Below, one piece after another: positions 1 through 7,961 of a stretch of 49,349 nt of DNA; within the stretch, counting starts at the first letter, position 1; each line of letters opens with the position of its first letter. Source of the stretch: an uncultured Lachnospiraceae bacterium (lineage in GTDB: Bacteria > Bacillota > Clostridia > Lachnospirales > Lachnospiraceae); assembly GCA_910579085.1 (NCBI GenBank), contig CAJTRU010000026.1, forward strand, positions 1 through 49,349. The letters run 5' to 3'. The notes beneath the pieces are model-generated. The model ran no database searches. It was not told where the DNA came from and was given only the letters and a program-made list of their open reading frames with translations. Position numbers and translations under genes: made by a program.

Positions 1-187
1 TTTTTATATTTAGGGATACTATGCACTGCTGCGTGGGCTGACGTAGCGGAATGCGTGCAAAAGCCATGTCTCCGGCATGCTTTCCTGTCATGGAATATGT
101 TTAAGCTGGACACAGAAACCCTGCGTCCGTCCACCACATTACAACAACAAAAGATAACTGGAAATTATAAAACCCATCTTAAAGTAT

Positions 188-215
188 TTGACATGTATGT
201 ATTATAGTGTATAAT
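188..215 (+). promoter_or_regulatory. Sigma-A-type promoter of fprA
   Basis: A consensus -35 TTGACA (188-193) and -10 TATAAT (210-215) are separated by 16 nt, 52 nt before the fprA start. The near-perfect match suggests strong vegetative expression. Bases 1-187 upstream hold no gene or RNA I recognise. Confidence 0.8.
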
Positions 216-267
216 AAAGCAGAAACAGTGTATTACCACAATATTTATATATAAGGAGGAAGTTAAA

Positions 268-1425
268 ATGTTTGTAACAGACAGCGTTAAGTACATTGGA
301 GTGGACGATAAAGATATTGATTTATTTGAAAGCCAGTATGTTGTACCAGAAGGTGTTTCTTATAATTCATATGTAATTATGGATGAGAAAATTACAGTAA
401 TGGATACTGTTGATGCAAGGGCAACAGAAGAGTGGGTATCAAACCTTAAAGAAGTACTTGGGGACAAGTCACCAGAATATCTTGTAGTTTCACATCTTGA
501 GCCAGACCATGCTGCTAATATACAGAAAATTGCAGAGATGTACCCTGGCATGAAGCTTGTTGGCAATGCAAAGACATTCCAGATGCTTCCACAGTTTTTT
601 GAATTTGATTTATCTGACAGGACTGTTACAGTTAAAGAAGGCGACGAACTTTCTATAGGAAGCCATACACTCCAGTTCTTTATGGCACCTATGGTACACT
701 GGCCAGAAGTTATGGTTACATATGAAAAGAGTGAGAAAATTTTATTTTCTGCTGATGGTTTTGGTAAATTCGGTGCAATTAATTCTGATGAAGAAGACGA
801 CTGGGCATGTGAAGCAAGACGTTATTACTTTAATATTGTTGGAAAGTATGGCGCACAGGTACAGGCACTTCTTAAAAAGGCATCAGGGCTTGATATTGCA
901 ATAATTTGTCCATTACATGGACCAGTGCTTAAAGAAGATTTGGGATATTATATTAATAAATACGATGTATGGAGCAGTTATGAGCCAGAGGATAAAGGTG
1001 TGCTTGTGGCATATGCTTCAATACATGGCAATACAGCCAAAGCTGCAAAAGCATGTGCAGAAATGTTTGAAAATAAGGGTGTTGAAAAGCTTGAATTATT
1101 TGACCTTTCAAGGGATGATATGGCAGAAGCAATTGAAGCTGCATTCAGGTATGACCGTATGGTAATTGCATCAGCAACATATGACGGCGGACTTTTCCCT
1201 GTTATGGAAGATTTCCTTGCACATTTAAAGAGCAAGAACTACCAGAAACGCAAGGTAGCACTTATTGAAAATGGTTCATGGGCGCCAGTTGCTGCAAAGA
1301 AAATGGCGGACATGCTCGAAAGCATGAAAAATATTGAAATCTGTGAAAAGAGAGTTAGCATTAAATCTGTAATGAAAGAAGCAGATAAGGCTGCTATCGG
1401 AGAAATTGTAGACGCAATGCTTTAA
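268..1425 (+). CDS. fprA: A-type flavoprotein (flavodiiron protein), O2/NO reductase
   Basis: This 385-residue cytoplasmic protein has the two-domain plan of flavodiiron proteins, which reduce O2 to water or NO to N2O in anaerobes. The N-terminal metallo-beta-lactamase-like half carries the di-iron ligand motif HxExDH at H76, E78, D80 and H81, with further conserved His in MVHWPE and CPLHGP. The C-terminal flavodoxin domain begins near residue 247, with an FMN phosphate loop at ASIHGNTAKAA. Length is typical of the family. No rubredoxin or flavin-reductase domain is fused, so electrons must come from a separate carrier. The ATG is set by an AAGGAGG site and follows a consensus promoter; a hairpin after the stop suggests a single-gene transcript. 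Identity is very secure; whether O2 or NO is the main substrate cannot be read from sequence. Confidence 0.95.
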   Translation: MFVTDSVKYIGVDDKDIDLFESQYVVPEGVSYNSYVIMDEKITVMDTVDARATEEWVSNLKEVLGDKSPEYLVVSHLEPDHAANIQKIAEMYPGMKLVGNAKTFQMLPQFFEFDLSDRTVTVKEGDELSIGSHTLQFFMAPMVHWPEVMVTYEKSEKILFSADGFGKFGAINSDEEDDWACEARRYYFNIVGKYGAQVQALLKKASGLDIAIICPLHGPVLKEDLGYYINKYDVWSSYEPEDKGVLVAYASIHGNTAKAAKACAEMFENKGVEKLELFDLSRDDMAEAIEAAFRYDRMVIASATYDGGLFPVMEDFLAHLKSKNYQKRKVALIENGSWAPVAAKKMADMLESMKNIEICEKRVSIKSVMKEADKAAIGEIVDAML

Positions 1426-1473
1426 AATATTTTACTGGCAGTTGTAATCATTGTATTATAATAGCTGGTCTGT

Positions 1474-1511
1474 AATAACAAGGTGTCCAGGTATAAGGAT
1501 GCCTTGTTATT
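1474..1511 (+). terminator. Hairpin after fprA
   Basis: Inverted repeat AATAACAAGG (1474-1483) and CCTTGTTATT (1502-1511), a perfect 10-bp stem with an 18-nt loop, followed by TATATATAAATAT. The tail is AT-rich rather than a T run, so termination may be partial. Confidence 0.6.
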
Positions 1512-1558
1512 TATATATAAATATAATAGCAGGATATAACAGAAAGGACAGGCAATTA

Positions 1559-2179
1559 ATGAAAGTTTTAATGGTTAATGGAAGCCCTAAAGCAAAAGGT
1601 AACACTTATACAGCATTGCATGAAATGGAAAAGATTTTTTTAGAGGATGGTATCAGAACAGAAATTATACATATCGGCAATAAGGATATAAGGGGATGCA
1701 TAGCTTGTAATTCATGCAGGGATAAGGGCAAATGTGTATTTGATGATGTTGTGAATGAAACTGCCATAAAATTTAAAGAATGTGACGGTTTTGTTGTGGG
1801 CAGTCCTGTTTATTATGCTTCTGCCAATGCAACTCTTATAGCATTTCTTACACGTCTGTTTTACAGTACCAGTTTTGATAAAACAATGAAAGCCGGGGCG
1901 TGTGTTGCTGCTGCAAGAAGAGGAGGCTTGTCATCAACATTTGATGAATTAAATAAATTTTTTACTATTTCAGGTATGCCAGTGGTATCAAGCCAGTACT
2001 GGAACAGCATACATGGACGTGAGCCAGGGGAAGCAGAAAAAGATACAGAAGGTTTGCAGACCATGAGGACACTTGCAAGAAACATGGCATTTCTTATGAA
2101 GAGCATTAAACTTGGAAAAGAAAAATACGGAATTCCTGAAAAAGAGCCATTCCAGCCAATGAATTTTATCAGGAATTAA
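1559..2179 (+). CDS. NADPH-dependent FMN reductase / iron-sulfur flavoprotein family
   Basis: The 206-residue protein starts at the ATG preceded by GAAAGGACAG; the longer upstream frame runs through the fprA terminator and is not used. It is a flavodoxin-like fold: the opening MKVLMVNGSPKAKGNT is the FMN phosphate-binding loop, and GSPVYYASANA near residue 80 is the usual second flavin contact. A compact cysteine group, CIACNSCRDKGKC (about residues 42-54), matches the cluster region of iron-sulfur flavoproteins, so it may bind [4Fe-4S] as well as FMN. Such proteins move electrons in anaerobes, often in oxygen or NO defence, which fits its place behind fprA. Electron donor and acceptor are unknown. 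Confidence 0.85.
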   Translation: MKVLMVNGSPKAKGNTYTALHEMEKIFLEDGIRTEIIHIGNKDIRGCIACNSCRDKGKCVFDDVVNETAIKFKECDGFVVGSPVYYASANATLIAFLTRLFYSTSFDKTMKAGACVAAARRGGLSSTFDELNKFFTISGMPVVSSQYWNSIHGREPGEAEKDTEGLQTMRTLARNMAFLMKSIKLGKEKYGIPEKEPFQPMNFIRN

Positions 2180-2203
2180 TATTTATAAAGGATATGGGTT
2201 ATT

Positions 2204-2803
2204 ATGGACTGGAAAGAAGGTATAGATGAAAACTGCGCCTTTGAAATTGAAGAAACAATAATTAATAATATTAAGGCAGGCTTTTTATCAGATGATGAAA
2301 TACTGGAAGAATGTACAGAGGATTTGGAGTATGATTATCCAGAAGATGCAGGTAAGCTTACAGAAGATGTATTAAGTGTAGTAATAAAGGATTACCGTAC
2401 AAAATTCCAGAACACTGGTACACAGGAAAATTTTCTTAAATTAAAACTTGCATTTGAAAATATAGATAAGCATGGCATTGTTACAGGACATTGTGCAGGG
2501 TATCACTTATCTGACGGGTTTGATGATTGTAACGAAATTGCAGATATACGCTGCAAACGTGGTGAAGATATTATAGGATATTGTTTTTACACAATGTATG
2601 ATATTGAACATCTGACACAGGGCGTGTCCAGCGTGCTTTACCTGGCGTTTGGCAATTATACTGATAATTGGGATACAGTGGAAATTGGAAAGATAATTGC
2701 CAGTGAACTTGAAGATGCAGGTTTTTCTATAGAATGGAATAATTCTGCGGATGTAAGGATTGCCATAAAAGATATGGTTTGGGATAAACAGTATACTGAA
2801 TAA
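2204..2803 (+). CDS. DUF6891-like protein of unknown function
   Basis: A 199-residue acidic, soluble protein with no signal peptide or membrane segment. The central and C-terminal parts (AGYHLSDGFDDCNE, GYCFYTMYDIEH, LYLAFG, then IGKIIASELEDAGFSIEWN and RIAI) follow the pattern I associate with the DUF6891 family, proteins of unknown role found singly in many bacteria. It starts 24 nt after the flavoprotein and ends 51 nt before the next gene on the same strand, so it may be co-transcribed. I assign no function. Confidence 0.7.
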   Translation: MDWKEGIDENCAFEIEETIINNIKAGFLSDDEILEECTEDLEYDYPEDAGKLTEDVLSVVIKDYRTKFQNTGTQENFLKLKLAFENIDKHGIVTGHCAGYHLSDGFDDCNEIADIRCKRGEDIIGYCFYTMYDIEHLTQGVSSVLYLAFGNYTDNWDTVEIGKIIASELEDAGFSIEWNNSADVRIAIKDMVWDKQYTE

Positions 2804-2854
2804 GAATTAATAAAATAATTTACAGATAATAGAATAATTAAGGATAGAATAGTT

Positions 2855-3346
2855 ATGGAAGAAAACAATAAAAATAATAAAGAACCAGCGGGCAAAAATA
2901 TGCCAGGTGTAAGAAACAGGATTACCAGGGCGGTTGTCTTACTTATACTGGTTATTGCAGCGCTTTCAGGAAAGCAGATATGGACAGGCAATGGCGGCAG
3001 TGGCAGCAGTAATAGTACTGGAAGCCCTGGCAGCCAGTATTACCAGGATAGTACCAGTAGTGAAGAGAGCAGCAGTAATTCCTATAGTTTCCGCAATGAT
3101 AAATACCTGTTGCAGCATTTTGAAAAACATGGCAGTGAATTTGGATATGAAACAAAGGAAGAATACCTTGCAGGCGCAAATAAAGTTATTTCTTCTAAAG
3201 ATGCATTACATAAAACGGAAGCAGAAGATGGTGACGATGTGTATTACCTGGAAAATTCAAATGAATTTGTAATTGTATCAGTTGACGGGTATATACGGAC
3301 GTATTTTAAACCGTCTGGCGGAATAGATTATTATAACAGGCAGTAA
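2855..3346 (+). CDS. Membrane-anchored protein with small C-terminal, possibly nuclease-like domain
   Basis: The 163-residue protein has three parts: a basic cytoplasmic head (1-24), one transmembrane segment (about 25-42, AVVLLILVIAALSGKQIW), and a Gly/Ser-rich spacer (about 45-78) leading to an 80-residue C-terminal domain outside the membrane. That domain (YLLQHFEKHGSEFG through DGYIRTYFKP and YYNRQ) has the HxxKHG start and the F-x-V-x-S-x-DG-x-I-x-T-x-F end that recall compact toxin nucleases of the barnase/EndoU/colicin/RelE (BECR) fold. This resemblance is from memory of patterns only. No immunity or antitoxin gene is visible next to it, which argues against a classical toxin. Start ATG follows AAGGAT. 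Confidence 0.6.
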   Translation: MEENNKNNKEPAGKNMPGVRNRITRAVVLLILVIAALSGKQIWTGNGGSGSSNSTGSPGSQYYQDSTSSEESSSNSYSFRNDKYLLQHFEKHGSEFGYETKEEYLAGANKVISSKDALHKTEAEDGDDVYYLENSNEFVIVSVDGYIRTYFKPSGGIDYYNRQ

Positions 3347-3390
3347 TAAGACAATGCCGTCTGTATTATAAAGTTTTGCGGAGGGAGTGT

Positions 3391-4080
3391 ATGGAAGGAA
3401 CAGGAATAAAAAGAGACTGGCATTTTGGGAGGTCTTTTTTAAAGATAACAGCAATGCTGTCTATGCTATGTGACCATATAGCATTTGTCCTTGTCCCAGC
3501 AGAGAGTTACCCTTCATTATACTATTTTATGAGGGCTGTAGGAAGAATTGCATTTCCACTTTTCTGCTTTATGCTTGTGGAGGGTTTTATTTATACACAT
3601 AACAGGGAAAAATATATAATAAGGCTTGCAGTATTTGCAGTTATTTCTGAAATACCATTTGACCTTTCAGCAGGCGGGGGTGTTTTATGCTGGGACAGCC
3701 AGAATGTAATGTGGACGCTGCTTATTGGCTTTATTGTAATGTATGCAATTAATAAGGCAGGTGAAATATATATTGCCAAAATCTTTGCTATACTTGCCGG
3801 GGGTGCAGTGGCATATATTATGCACACAGACTACAGTATTTTTGGGGTATTTATAATAGCAGTATTATATATTTACAGATATAACAGGAAAATGGGCATG
3901 GTAATTATGGGCATTTTAATCCTGTCACAAAACAGTATTGAAATGTATGCAGTATTGTCAATTCCAATTATATTAAACTACAGCCCGGATAAGAATAATA
4001 TCCGGCTGCCAAAATATTTTTTCTATGCGTTTTATCCAGCGCATTTGTTTATTTTATATATTATACGCTGTTATATATGA
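3391..4080 (+). CDS. TraX-family integral membrane protein
   Basis: Using the ATG after GGAGGGAGTGT, the protein has 229 residues and about seven hydrophobic segments. The N-terminus (FLKITAMLSMLCDHIAF, then MRAVGRIAFPLFCFMLVEGF with a following HNREKY) is the hallmark of TraX-family proteins, which include the F-pilin acetylase and many Firmicute members of unknown substrate. The conserved Asp-His in LCDHIA is a likely functional pair. No conjugation genes are nearby, so a role in pilin modification is unlikely; it may acetylate an envelope component. The frame could be opened 15 nt earlier at a TTG, but the ribosome site favours the ATG. Confidence 0.8.
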   Translation: MEGTGIKRDWHFGRSFLKITAMLSMLCDHIAFVLVPAESYPSLYYFMRAVGRIAFPLFCFMLVEGFIYTHNREKYIIRLAVFAVISEIPFDLSAGGGVLCWDSQNVMWTLLIGFIVMYAINKAGEIYIAKIFAILAGGAVAYIMHTDYSIFGVFIIAVLYIYRYNRKMGMVIMGILILSQNSIEMYAVLSIPIILNYSPDKNNIRLPKYFFYAFYPAHLFILYIIRCYI

Positions 4081-4090
4081 TATATTTAAA

Positions 4091-4137
4091 ATGCCATATA
4101 TGCTGCAATCTTTCCAGTATTGCATGATATATGGCAT
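4091..4137. terminator. Bidirectional terminator hairpin
   Basis: Perfect 11-bp stem ATGCCATATAT (4091-4101) with ATATATGGCAT (4127-4137), extended inside by TGCAAT/ATTGCA. It lies between convergent genes, with an A-rich tail that reads as T-rich on the minus strand, so it can serve both. Confidence 0.7.
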
Positions 4138-4150
4138 AAAAACAAAGAAC

Positions 4151-4474
4151 TCACATTCTTTCCATAATTGTAAATTCTGATAAATCAGGCGTTTTTCCTT
4201 CCAGGAAATAATCTTTTAACAACTTGTAACATATTCTTTGTGATACAGTTTTTTCCATAACTTCTGGCTTGCCGTTTATTTTAATACCTGCCTGGAAAAT
4301 TATATTATCACCATGCATTGCTGCCTGTAAGAAAGAAATCCCGTTTATTTTTTCTGATGCTGAAACCACAATAAATTCATCTTCATATTGTATCATTGTA
4401 TGAATAGCATCTTCAATATTATCTAATGTACAATCTGCAATTTCATATGTCTGTGTTCTTACTGTATATTCCAC
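4151..4474 (-). CDS. Hypothetical protein downstream of dpaB
   Basis: A 107-residue acidic soluble protein read from a GTG start preceded by GAGGGT. I do not recognise a family. It shows an alternating hydrophobic/polar pattern suggesting a small alpha/beta fold, and no signal peptide or transmembrane segment. It sits about 90 nt beyond the end of dpaB on the same strand; co-transcription with the dipicolinate genes is possible but not shown. Confidence 0.6.
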   Translation of the reverse strand: MEYTVRTQTYEIADCTLDNIEDAIHTMIQYEDEFIVVSASEKINGISFLQAAMHGDNIIFQAGIKINGKPEVMEKTVSQRICYKLLKDYFLEGKTPDLSEFTIMERM

Positions 4475-4567
4475 TTTGTACCCTCACCCTCTTGTATTAA
4501 TTTTCCTAAGTGTACCATAAATACCATTTGTTTTCAACTAATATAAAAAACTTATAGCAATCCTGTT

Positions 4568-5158
4568 TTAAAAAGGGGATTTTATTACAGGCTGTATCTG
4601 CCTTCCTTTTAATGCTTCTTCTATTGTATCAGGTATTAATGAAACATGTGCAATAAGGGAATTATGCTTTTTATCAAAATCATCCTGTCCAAATGGCACG
4701 AAATAAATATTTTTCATATTGAAAAGCATACCAAGGTTACGGAAATTAATTCCCATTGCATCATTTGTAGAAATAGAGATAACCAGAGGGCGTTCATTCC
4801 TTAGATGGGCTTTAGCTGCCATTAATACAGCAGAATCTGTAATGCCGTTTGCAAGTTTGGCAAGAGTGTTGCCAGTACATGGAGCTATTACAAGTGCATC
4901 TAAAAATTTCTTAGGGCCTATAGGTTCTGCTTCAGGTATTGTATATATTCCTTTCCTGCCAGCAATATTTTCTATGTCAGAAATAAAATCAGATGCTTTG
5001 CCAAAACGGCTGTCTAATGAGCAGACATTTGGTGAAAAGATTGGATATATATTATAATGGTCTTTCATATCTGAAATAACTTCTTTAATTTTTGCATGTG
5101 TGCAAAATGAACCTGTTATGCCGAAACCAATATCCAGTGTATTCTTTCCTTCATTCAT
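4568..5158 (-). CDS. dpaB: Dipicolinate synthase subunit B
   Basis: A 196-residue flavoprotein-like subunit (also called SpoVFB) that works with DpaA to oxidise dihydrodipicolinate to dipicolinic acid in the mother cell of a sporulating bacterium. The N-terminal FGITGSFCT loop, the segment LVIAPCTGNTLAKLANGITDS and RPLVISISTNDAMG match the HFCD/Dfp-type flavoprotein fold of DpaB. The start chosen is the ATG ten codons inside the longest frame, because TTGGAGACC lies just before it and family members begin close to the GFGxTGS motif. It follows dpaA on the same strand with about 50 nt between them, so the two form an operon. Confidence 0.93.
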   Translation of the reverse strand: MNEGKNTLDIGFGITGSFCTHAKIKEVISDMKDHYNIYPIFSPNVCSLDSRFGKASDFISDIENIAGRKGIYTIPEAEPIGPKKFLDALVIAPCTGNTLAKLANGITDSAVLMAAKAHLRNERPLVISISTNDAMGINFRNLGMLFNMKNIYFVPFGQDDFDKKHNSLIAHVSLIPDTIEEALKGRQIQPVIKSPF

Positions 5159-5207
5159 ATGGTCTCCAATCCTGCGCTTTATGCGCACTAAATATTAAAA
5201 TGGATAG

Positions 5208-6014
5208 TTATATATATTTTATAATTTCATCAAAAATAATTTTTGCTGAAGTTTTAGGAGAATAAATAGCAGGAAGCCCAAGGCAGTGTTTTGCTGTTAT
5301 TCCCCTGCTCTGGCAGTATTCAAAATCTGTCCCGCCAGGTTTTGAAGCAATATCTATTATAATGCAGCTTCCTTTCATTGTGTTTATGCGTCCAGGTGTT
5401 ATAACAGGAGCAGGAGCAGTGTTAAATATAAAATCATATCTGCTAAAATCACCAGATGCTATGTTATATCCGTTAGCTGATGCTTTTGCAATATCCTCAG
5501 ATTTTATTGTAAGTACACTTACATCTGCTTTAAGGCAGCTTAATTTATCTGCAATAACAGTGCCACACCTGCCATATCCAGTTACAAGGCACTGGCTGGA
5601 TTGTATATTTATACTGCTTGCTTTTATTGCTTCGCATATAGCCCCTTCAGCAGTTGCAACAGCATTTTGTATAGCTATTTCAGGTATCTTCATGTAATCT
5701 AAAAACATTGCATGTTCAGAATTGCATATATCTATAAGATAATCTGGCAGTACGCCGCCTATAATGTATGTTCCAGAATGAATAAATGGAATAATGCCAG
5801 CTAAAGTTTCTTTAGGTGCTGCTACTGGAAGCAGAAGTATTTCTGTACCAGAAATATCCTCACATTGTTCCAGTGGCAGGCTGTTCTGGCTGCCATCTGT
5901 CTGCTCTTTAGAGCCAGGCACATCTAATATTTTAAAACCATATTCTGCCAGCATGTTGCCAAGATATTTCTGGCGTTTGTCATCACCATACGAATATATA
6001 ACTTGTGATTGCAT
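5208..6014 (-). CDS. dpaA: Dipicolinate synthase subunit A
   Basis: The 268-residue partner of DpaB (SpoVFA). It has the DpaA layout: an N-terminal domain ending near residue 110, the conserved ENAVATAEGAI-like segment (here QNAVATAEGAI), then a Rossmann NAD(P) fold with GYGRCG and a C-terminal IDIASKPGGTDF followed by GLPAIYSPKTSA. Dipicolinic acid made by this pair gives spores their calcium chelate and heat resistance. Start ATG follows GAGGTAATAT. Expression should be under a mother-cell sigma factor (known of the family); I could not identify a convincing sigma-K or sigma-E promoter. Confidence 0.95.
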   Translation of the reverse strand: MQSQVIYSYGDDKRQKYLGNMLAEYGFKILDVPGSKEQTDGSQNSLPLEQCEDISGTEILLLPVAAPKETLAGIIPFIHSGTYIIGGVLPDYLIDICNSEHAMFLDYMKIPEIAIQNAVATAEGAICEAIKASSINIQSSQCLVTGYGRCGTVIADKLSCLKADVSVLTIKSEDIAKASANGYNIASGDFSRYDFIFNTAPAPVITPGRINTMKGSCIIIDIASKPGGTDFEYCQSRGITAKHCLGLPAIYSPKTSAKIIFDEIIKYI

Positions 6015-6430
6015 ATATTACCTCATTCCTGCGCTGTTTACCAGTATAATGTCTTTATACCAGGGCGCGTTTAAAATTGCAGGCTGGAAATTAAAATTTA
6101 TAAAATTATACAGCCTGTGCTGCTGGATGCTCCAGAGAGCATCCAGTTAACTTATACATTCGCAAAATTTGTGCTGCCGCACTTCTGTGGCTGCATTAGC
6201 AGCCACATTTTGCTCATTTAAAAAGTGAATTGCTAATCTGACAGGCTAAAATTATTTTCCATAAATTAAAATATGCATGAAACAGGGAAATGTGAATTGT
6301 TTGAGGTAAGCAGTATTTTGGGCTTAATGAATAATTTTTATAAAATACAGCAGAATATAGGTTGAAAAACCATTATAAAAAAGTGGTATTTCTGGATTAC
6401 CAGTGGCTTAAATTTATAGGAGGATTTAAA
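6015..6430. other. Divergent intergenic region between dpaA and eno
   Basis: No credible coding frame is seen in these 416 nt. The left part must hold the dpaA promoter. Positions 6080-6211 hold three hairpins listed separately. The right part (about 6212-6430) should hold the eno promoter and leader, and the eno ribosome site GGAGG starts at 6420. A plus-strand frame running into enolase from 6362 lacks a ribosome site and is treated as leader. Confidence 0.6.
6080..6211 (+). other. Three tandem hairpins, possible small RNA or leader
   Basis: Stem 1 is CAGGCTG/CAGCCTG (6080-6086 with 6111-6117), stem 2 is a perfect 10-bp CTGGATGCTC/GAGCATCCAG with loop CAGA (6123-6146), and stem 3 is a perfect 9-bp TGTGGCTGC/GCAGCCACA with loop ATTA (6186-6207), followed by TTTT. 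The last looks like a plus-strand terminator although no gene precedes it. I do not recognise a known riboswitch. A short regulatory RNA or the terminated leader of eno are both possible. Confidence 0.4.
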
Positions 6431-7723
6431 ATGGACTGTTTGAATATTAAAGAGGTAAGGGCAAGGGAAATTATTGATTCAAGGGGAAATCCTACAGTTG
6501 AAGCAGAGGTTACGCTTGAATGTGGTGCAAATGGAAGGGCAGCAGCGCCAAGTGGTGCATCTACTGGTATTTATGAAGCACATGAGTTAAGGGACGGCGA
6601 TAAAAGCCGTTATGGCGGCAATGGCGTTAAAAATGCTGTAGATAATGTAAATAAGCTTCTATCTTTCAGGCTGAAAGGGATGGATGCTTCAGATATTTAT
6701 AATATTGATAAAAAGATGGCTGAAGAGGATGGGACAGCCAATAAAAGCAAAATCGGAGCTAATGCAATGCTCGCTGTGTCGCTTGCATGTGCAAAGGCTG
6801 CCGCATCTGCTTATAAAATGCCATTATACAGGTTTCTTGGAGGTATTAGCGGAAATACACTTCCAGTCCCTATGATGAATATTTTAAATGGTGGTGCACA
6901 TGCAACAAATACTGTTGATACACAGGAATTTATGATAATGCCTGTTGGCGCATGTTGTTTTTCAGAAGGTTTAAGGCAGTGCTGCGAGGTTTACCATGAA
7001 TTAAAGGGAATATTAAAGGCGAAGAACCTTGCTACTGCTGTTGGTGATGAAGGAGGGTTTGCACCAGACCTTGCAAGTGATGAAGAAACTATAGAACTTA
7101 TACTTGAAGCGGTGTCAAAGGCAGGTTATAAACCGGGGGATGATTTTGTACTTGCACTTGATGCAGCTGCTAGTGAATGGAAAGGAAGCAAGGCAGGTGA
7201 ATACCATCTTCCTAAAAGTGGCAGGACTCTTTCAACAAGTGAACTTATAGACCACTGGAGGAAGCTTTGCAGCCAGTATCCAATAAAGTCAATTGAAGAC
7301 CCGTTAGACGAAGAAGACTGGGATGGATGGCAGCAGATTACAAGAGAGCTTGGCGGAAGCGTCCAGCTTGTAGGTGATGATTTGTTTGTAACAAATACCA
7401 AAAGGCTTAAAAAAGGCATAGATACTGGCTGTGGCAATTCAATACTTATAAAACTTAACCAGATTGGCACACTGTCAGAAACGATAGAAGCAATAAAACT
7501 TGCAAAGAAATATGGTTATACTTCAATAGTGTCACACCGTTCTGGTGAAACAGAAGACACCACAATAGCTGACCTTGCAGTAGCCCTTAACGCAGGACAG
7601 ATAAAGACAGGTGCTCCAAGCAGAAGTGAAAGGGTTGCCAAGTACAACAGGCTTTTAAGTATACAGGAAGAATTAGGAGGCCTTGGAGGTTATGGCGGGC
7701 ACACAGTGTTTGCAGTAAAATAG
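6431..7723 (+). CDS. eno: Enolase (phosphopyruvate hydratase)
   Basis: The 430-residue glycolytic enzyme converts 2-phosphoglycerate to phosphoenolpyruvate in the cytoplasm. Family landmarks are all present: AREIIDSRGNPTVE at the N-terminus, GANAMLAVSLA, the substrate loop PMMNILNGGAHA, GDEGGFAPDL, Mg ligands around LALDAAASEW, SIEDPLDEEDWDGW and LVGDDLFVTN, the catalytic-lysine region ILIKLNQIGTL and the signature SHRSGETEDTTIADL. Length is standard. The start is the ATG after AGGAGGATTTAAA; upstream in-frame codons lack a ribosome site. A strong hairpin follows the stop, so it is probably a single-gene unit and not part of the glucan locus that begins next to it. Confidence 0.97.
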   Translation: MDCLNIKEVRAREIIDSRGNPTVEAEVTLECGANGRAAAPSGASTGIYEAHELRDGDKSRYGGNGVKNAVDNVNKLLSFRLKGMDASDIYNIDKKMAEEDGTANKSKIGANAMLAVSLACAKAAASAYKMPLYRFLGGISGNTLPVPMMNILNGGAHATNTVDTQEFMIMPVGACCFSEGLRQCCEVYHELKGILKAKNLATAVGDEGGFAPDLASDEETIELILEAVSKAGYKPGDDFVLALDAAASEWKGSKAGEYHLPKSGRTLSTSELIDHWRKLCSQYPIKSIEDPLDEEDWDGWQQITRELGGSVQLVGDDLFVTNTKRLKKGIDTGCGNSILIKLNQIGTLSETIEAIKLAKKYGYTSIVSHRSGETEDTTIADLAVALNAGQIKTGAPSRSERVAKYNRLLSIQEELGGLGGYGGHTVFAVK

Positions 7724-7774
7724 AAATATCCAGCATAAATAACAGGCTGGGACATATAAAACCGTATCCGTTTA

Positions 7775-7813
7775 TTAAGCTGGCAAGGCCGTAAACCCGC
7801 CCTGCCAGCTTAA
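7775..7813 (+). terminator. Terminator of eno
   Basis: Perfect 11-bp stem TTAAGCTGGCA (7775-7785) and TGCCAGCTTAA (7803-7813), followed by TTATATTTTATT. It separates eno from the carbohydrate locus. Confidence 0.8.
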
Positions 7814-7822
7814 TTATATTTT

Positions 7823-7867
7823 ATTGCCCTGCATTTCCAGGTGAAATATTTTTGAAAATGGTATACT
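7823..7867 (+). promoter_or_regulatory. Candidate promoter of the phosphorylase operon
   Basis: A -10 TATACT (7862-7867) is preceded by TGAAAATGG, closely like the TGAAAATGA before the -10 at 30320. ATTG at 7823-7826 lies 39 nt before the -10 start, the same place where the 15-nt box begins at 20096 and 30281, but the rest of the box is poorly kept (about 7 of 15). No good -35 is seen. Confidence 0.4.
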
Positions 7868-7913
7868 GGTTTTGGCAGTTAGCCTGTGGTTATTGAATTA
7901 CAATATTTCTAGT

Positions 7914-7949
7914 GTTAGTATGGGTGTACGGAAAATATGGAATACTAAC
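7914..7949 (+). promoter_or_regulatory. Inverted repeat ending at the ribosome site
   Basis: GTTAGTAT (7914-7921) and ATACTAAC (7942-7949) are perfect 8-nt arms, 20 nt apart. The right arm ends one base before the GGAGG of the phosphorylase gene. It could be an operator, or an RNA hairpin that affects translation. Confidence 0.4.
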
Positions 7950-7961
7950 GGAGGTATAAAT

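Noticed and set aside
722..1235. Several open frames of 60-85 codons within fprA on both strands
   Set aside because: They overlap a strongly supported gene, lack ribosome sites and have no recognisable protein features.
1451..1558. N-terminal extension of the flavoprotein from 1451
   Set aside because: It would translate through the fprA terminator, and the FMN-loop start at 1559 has its own ribosome site.
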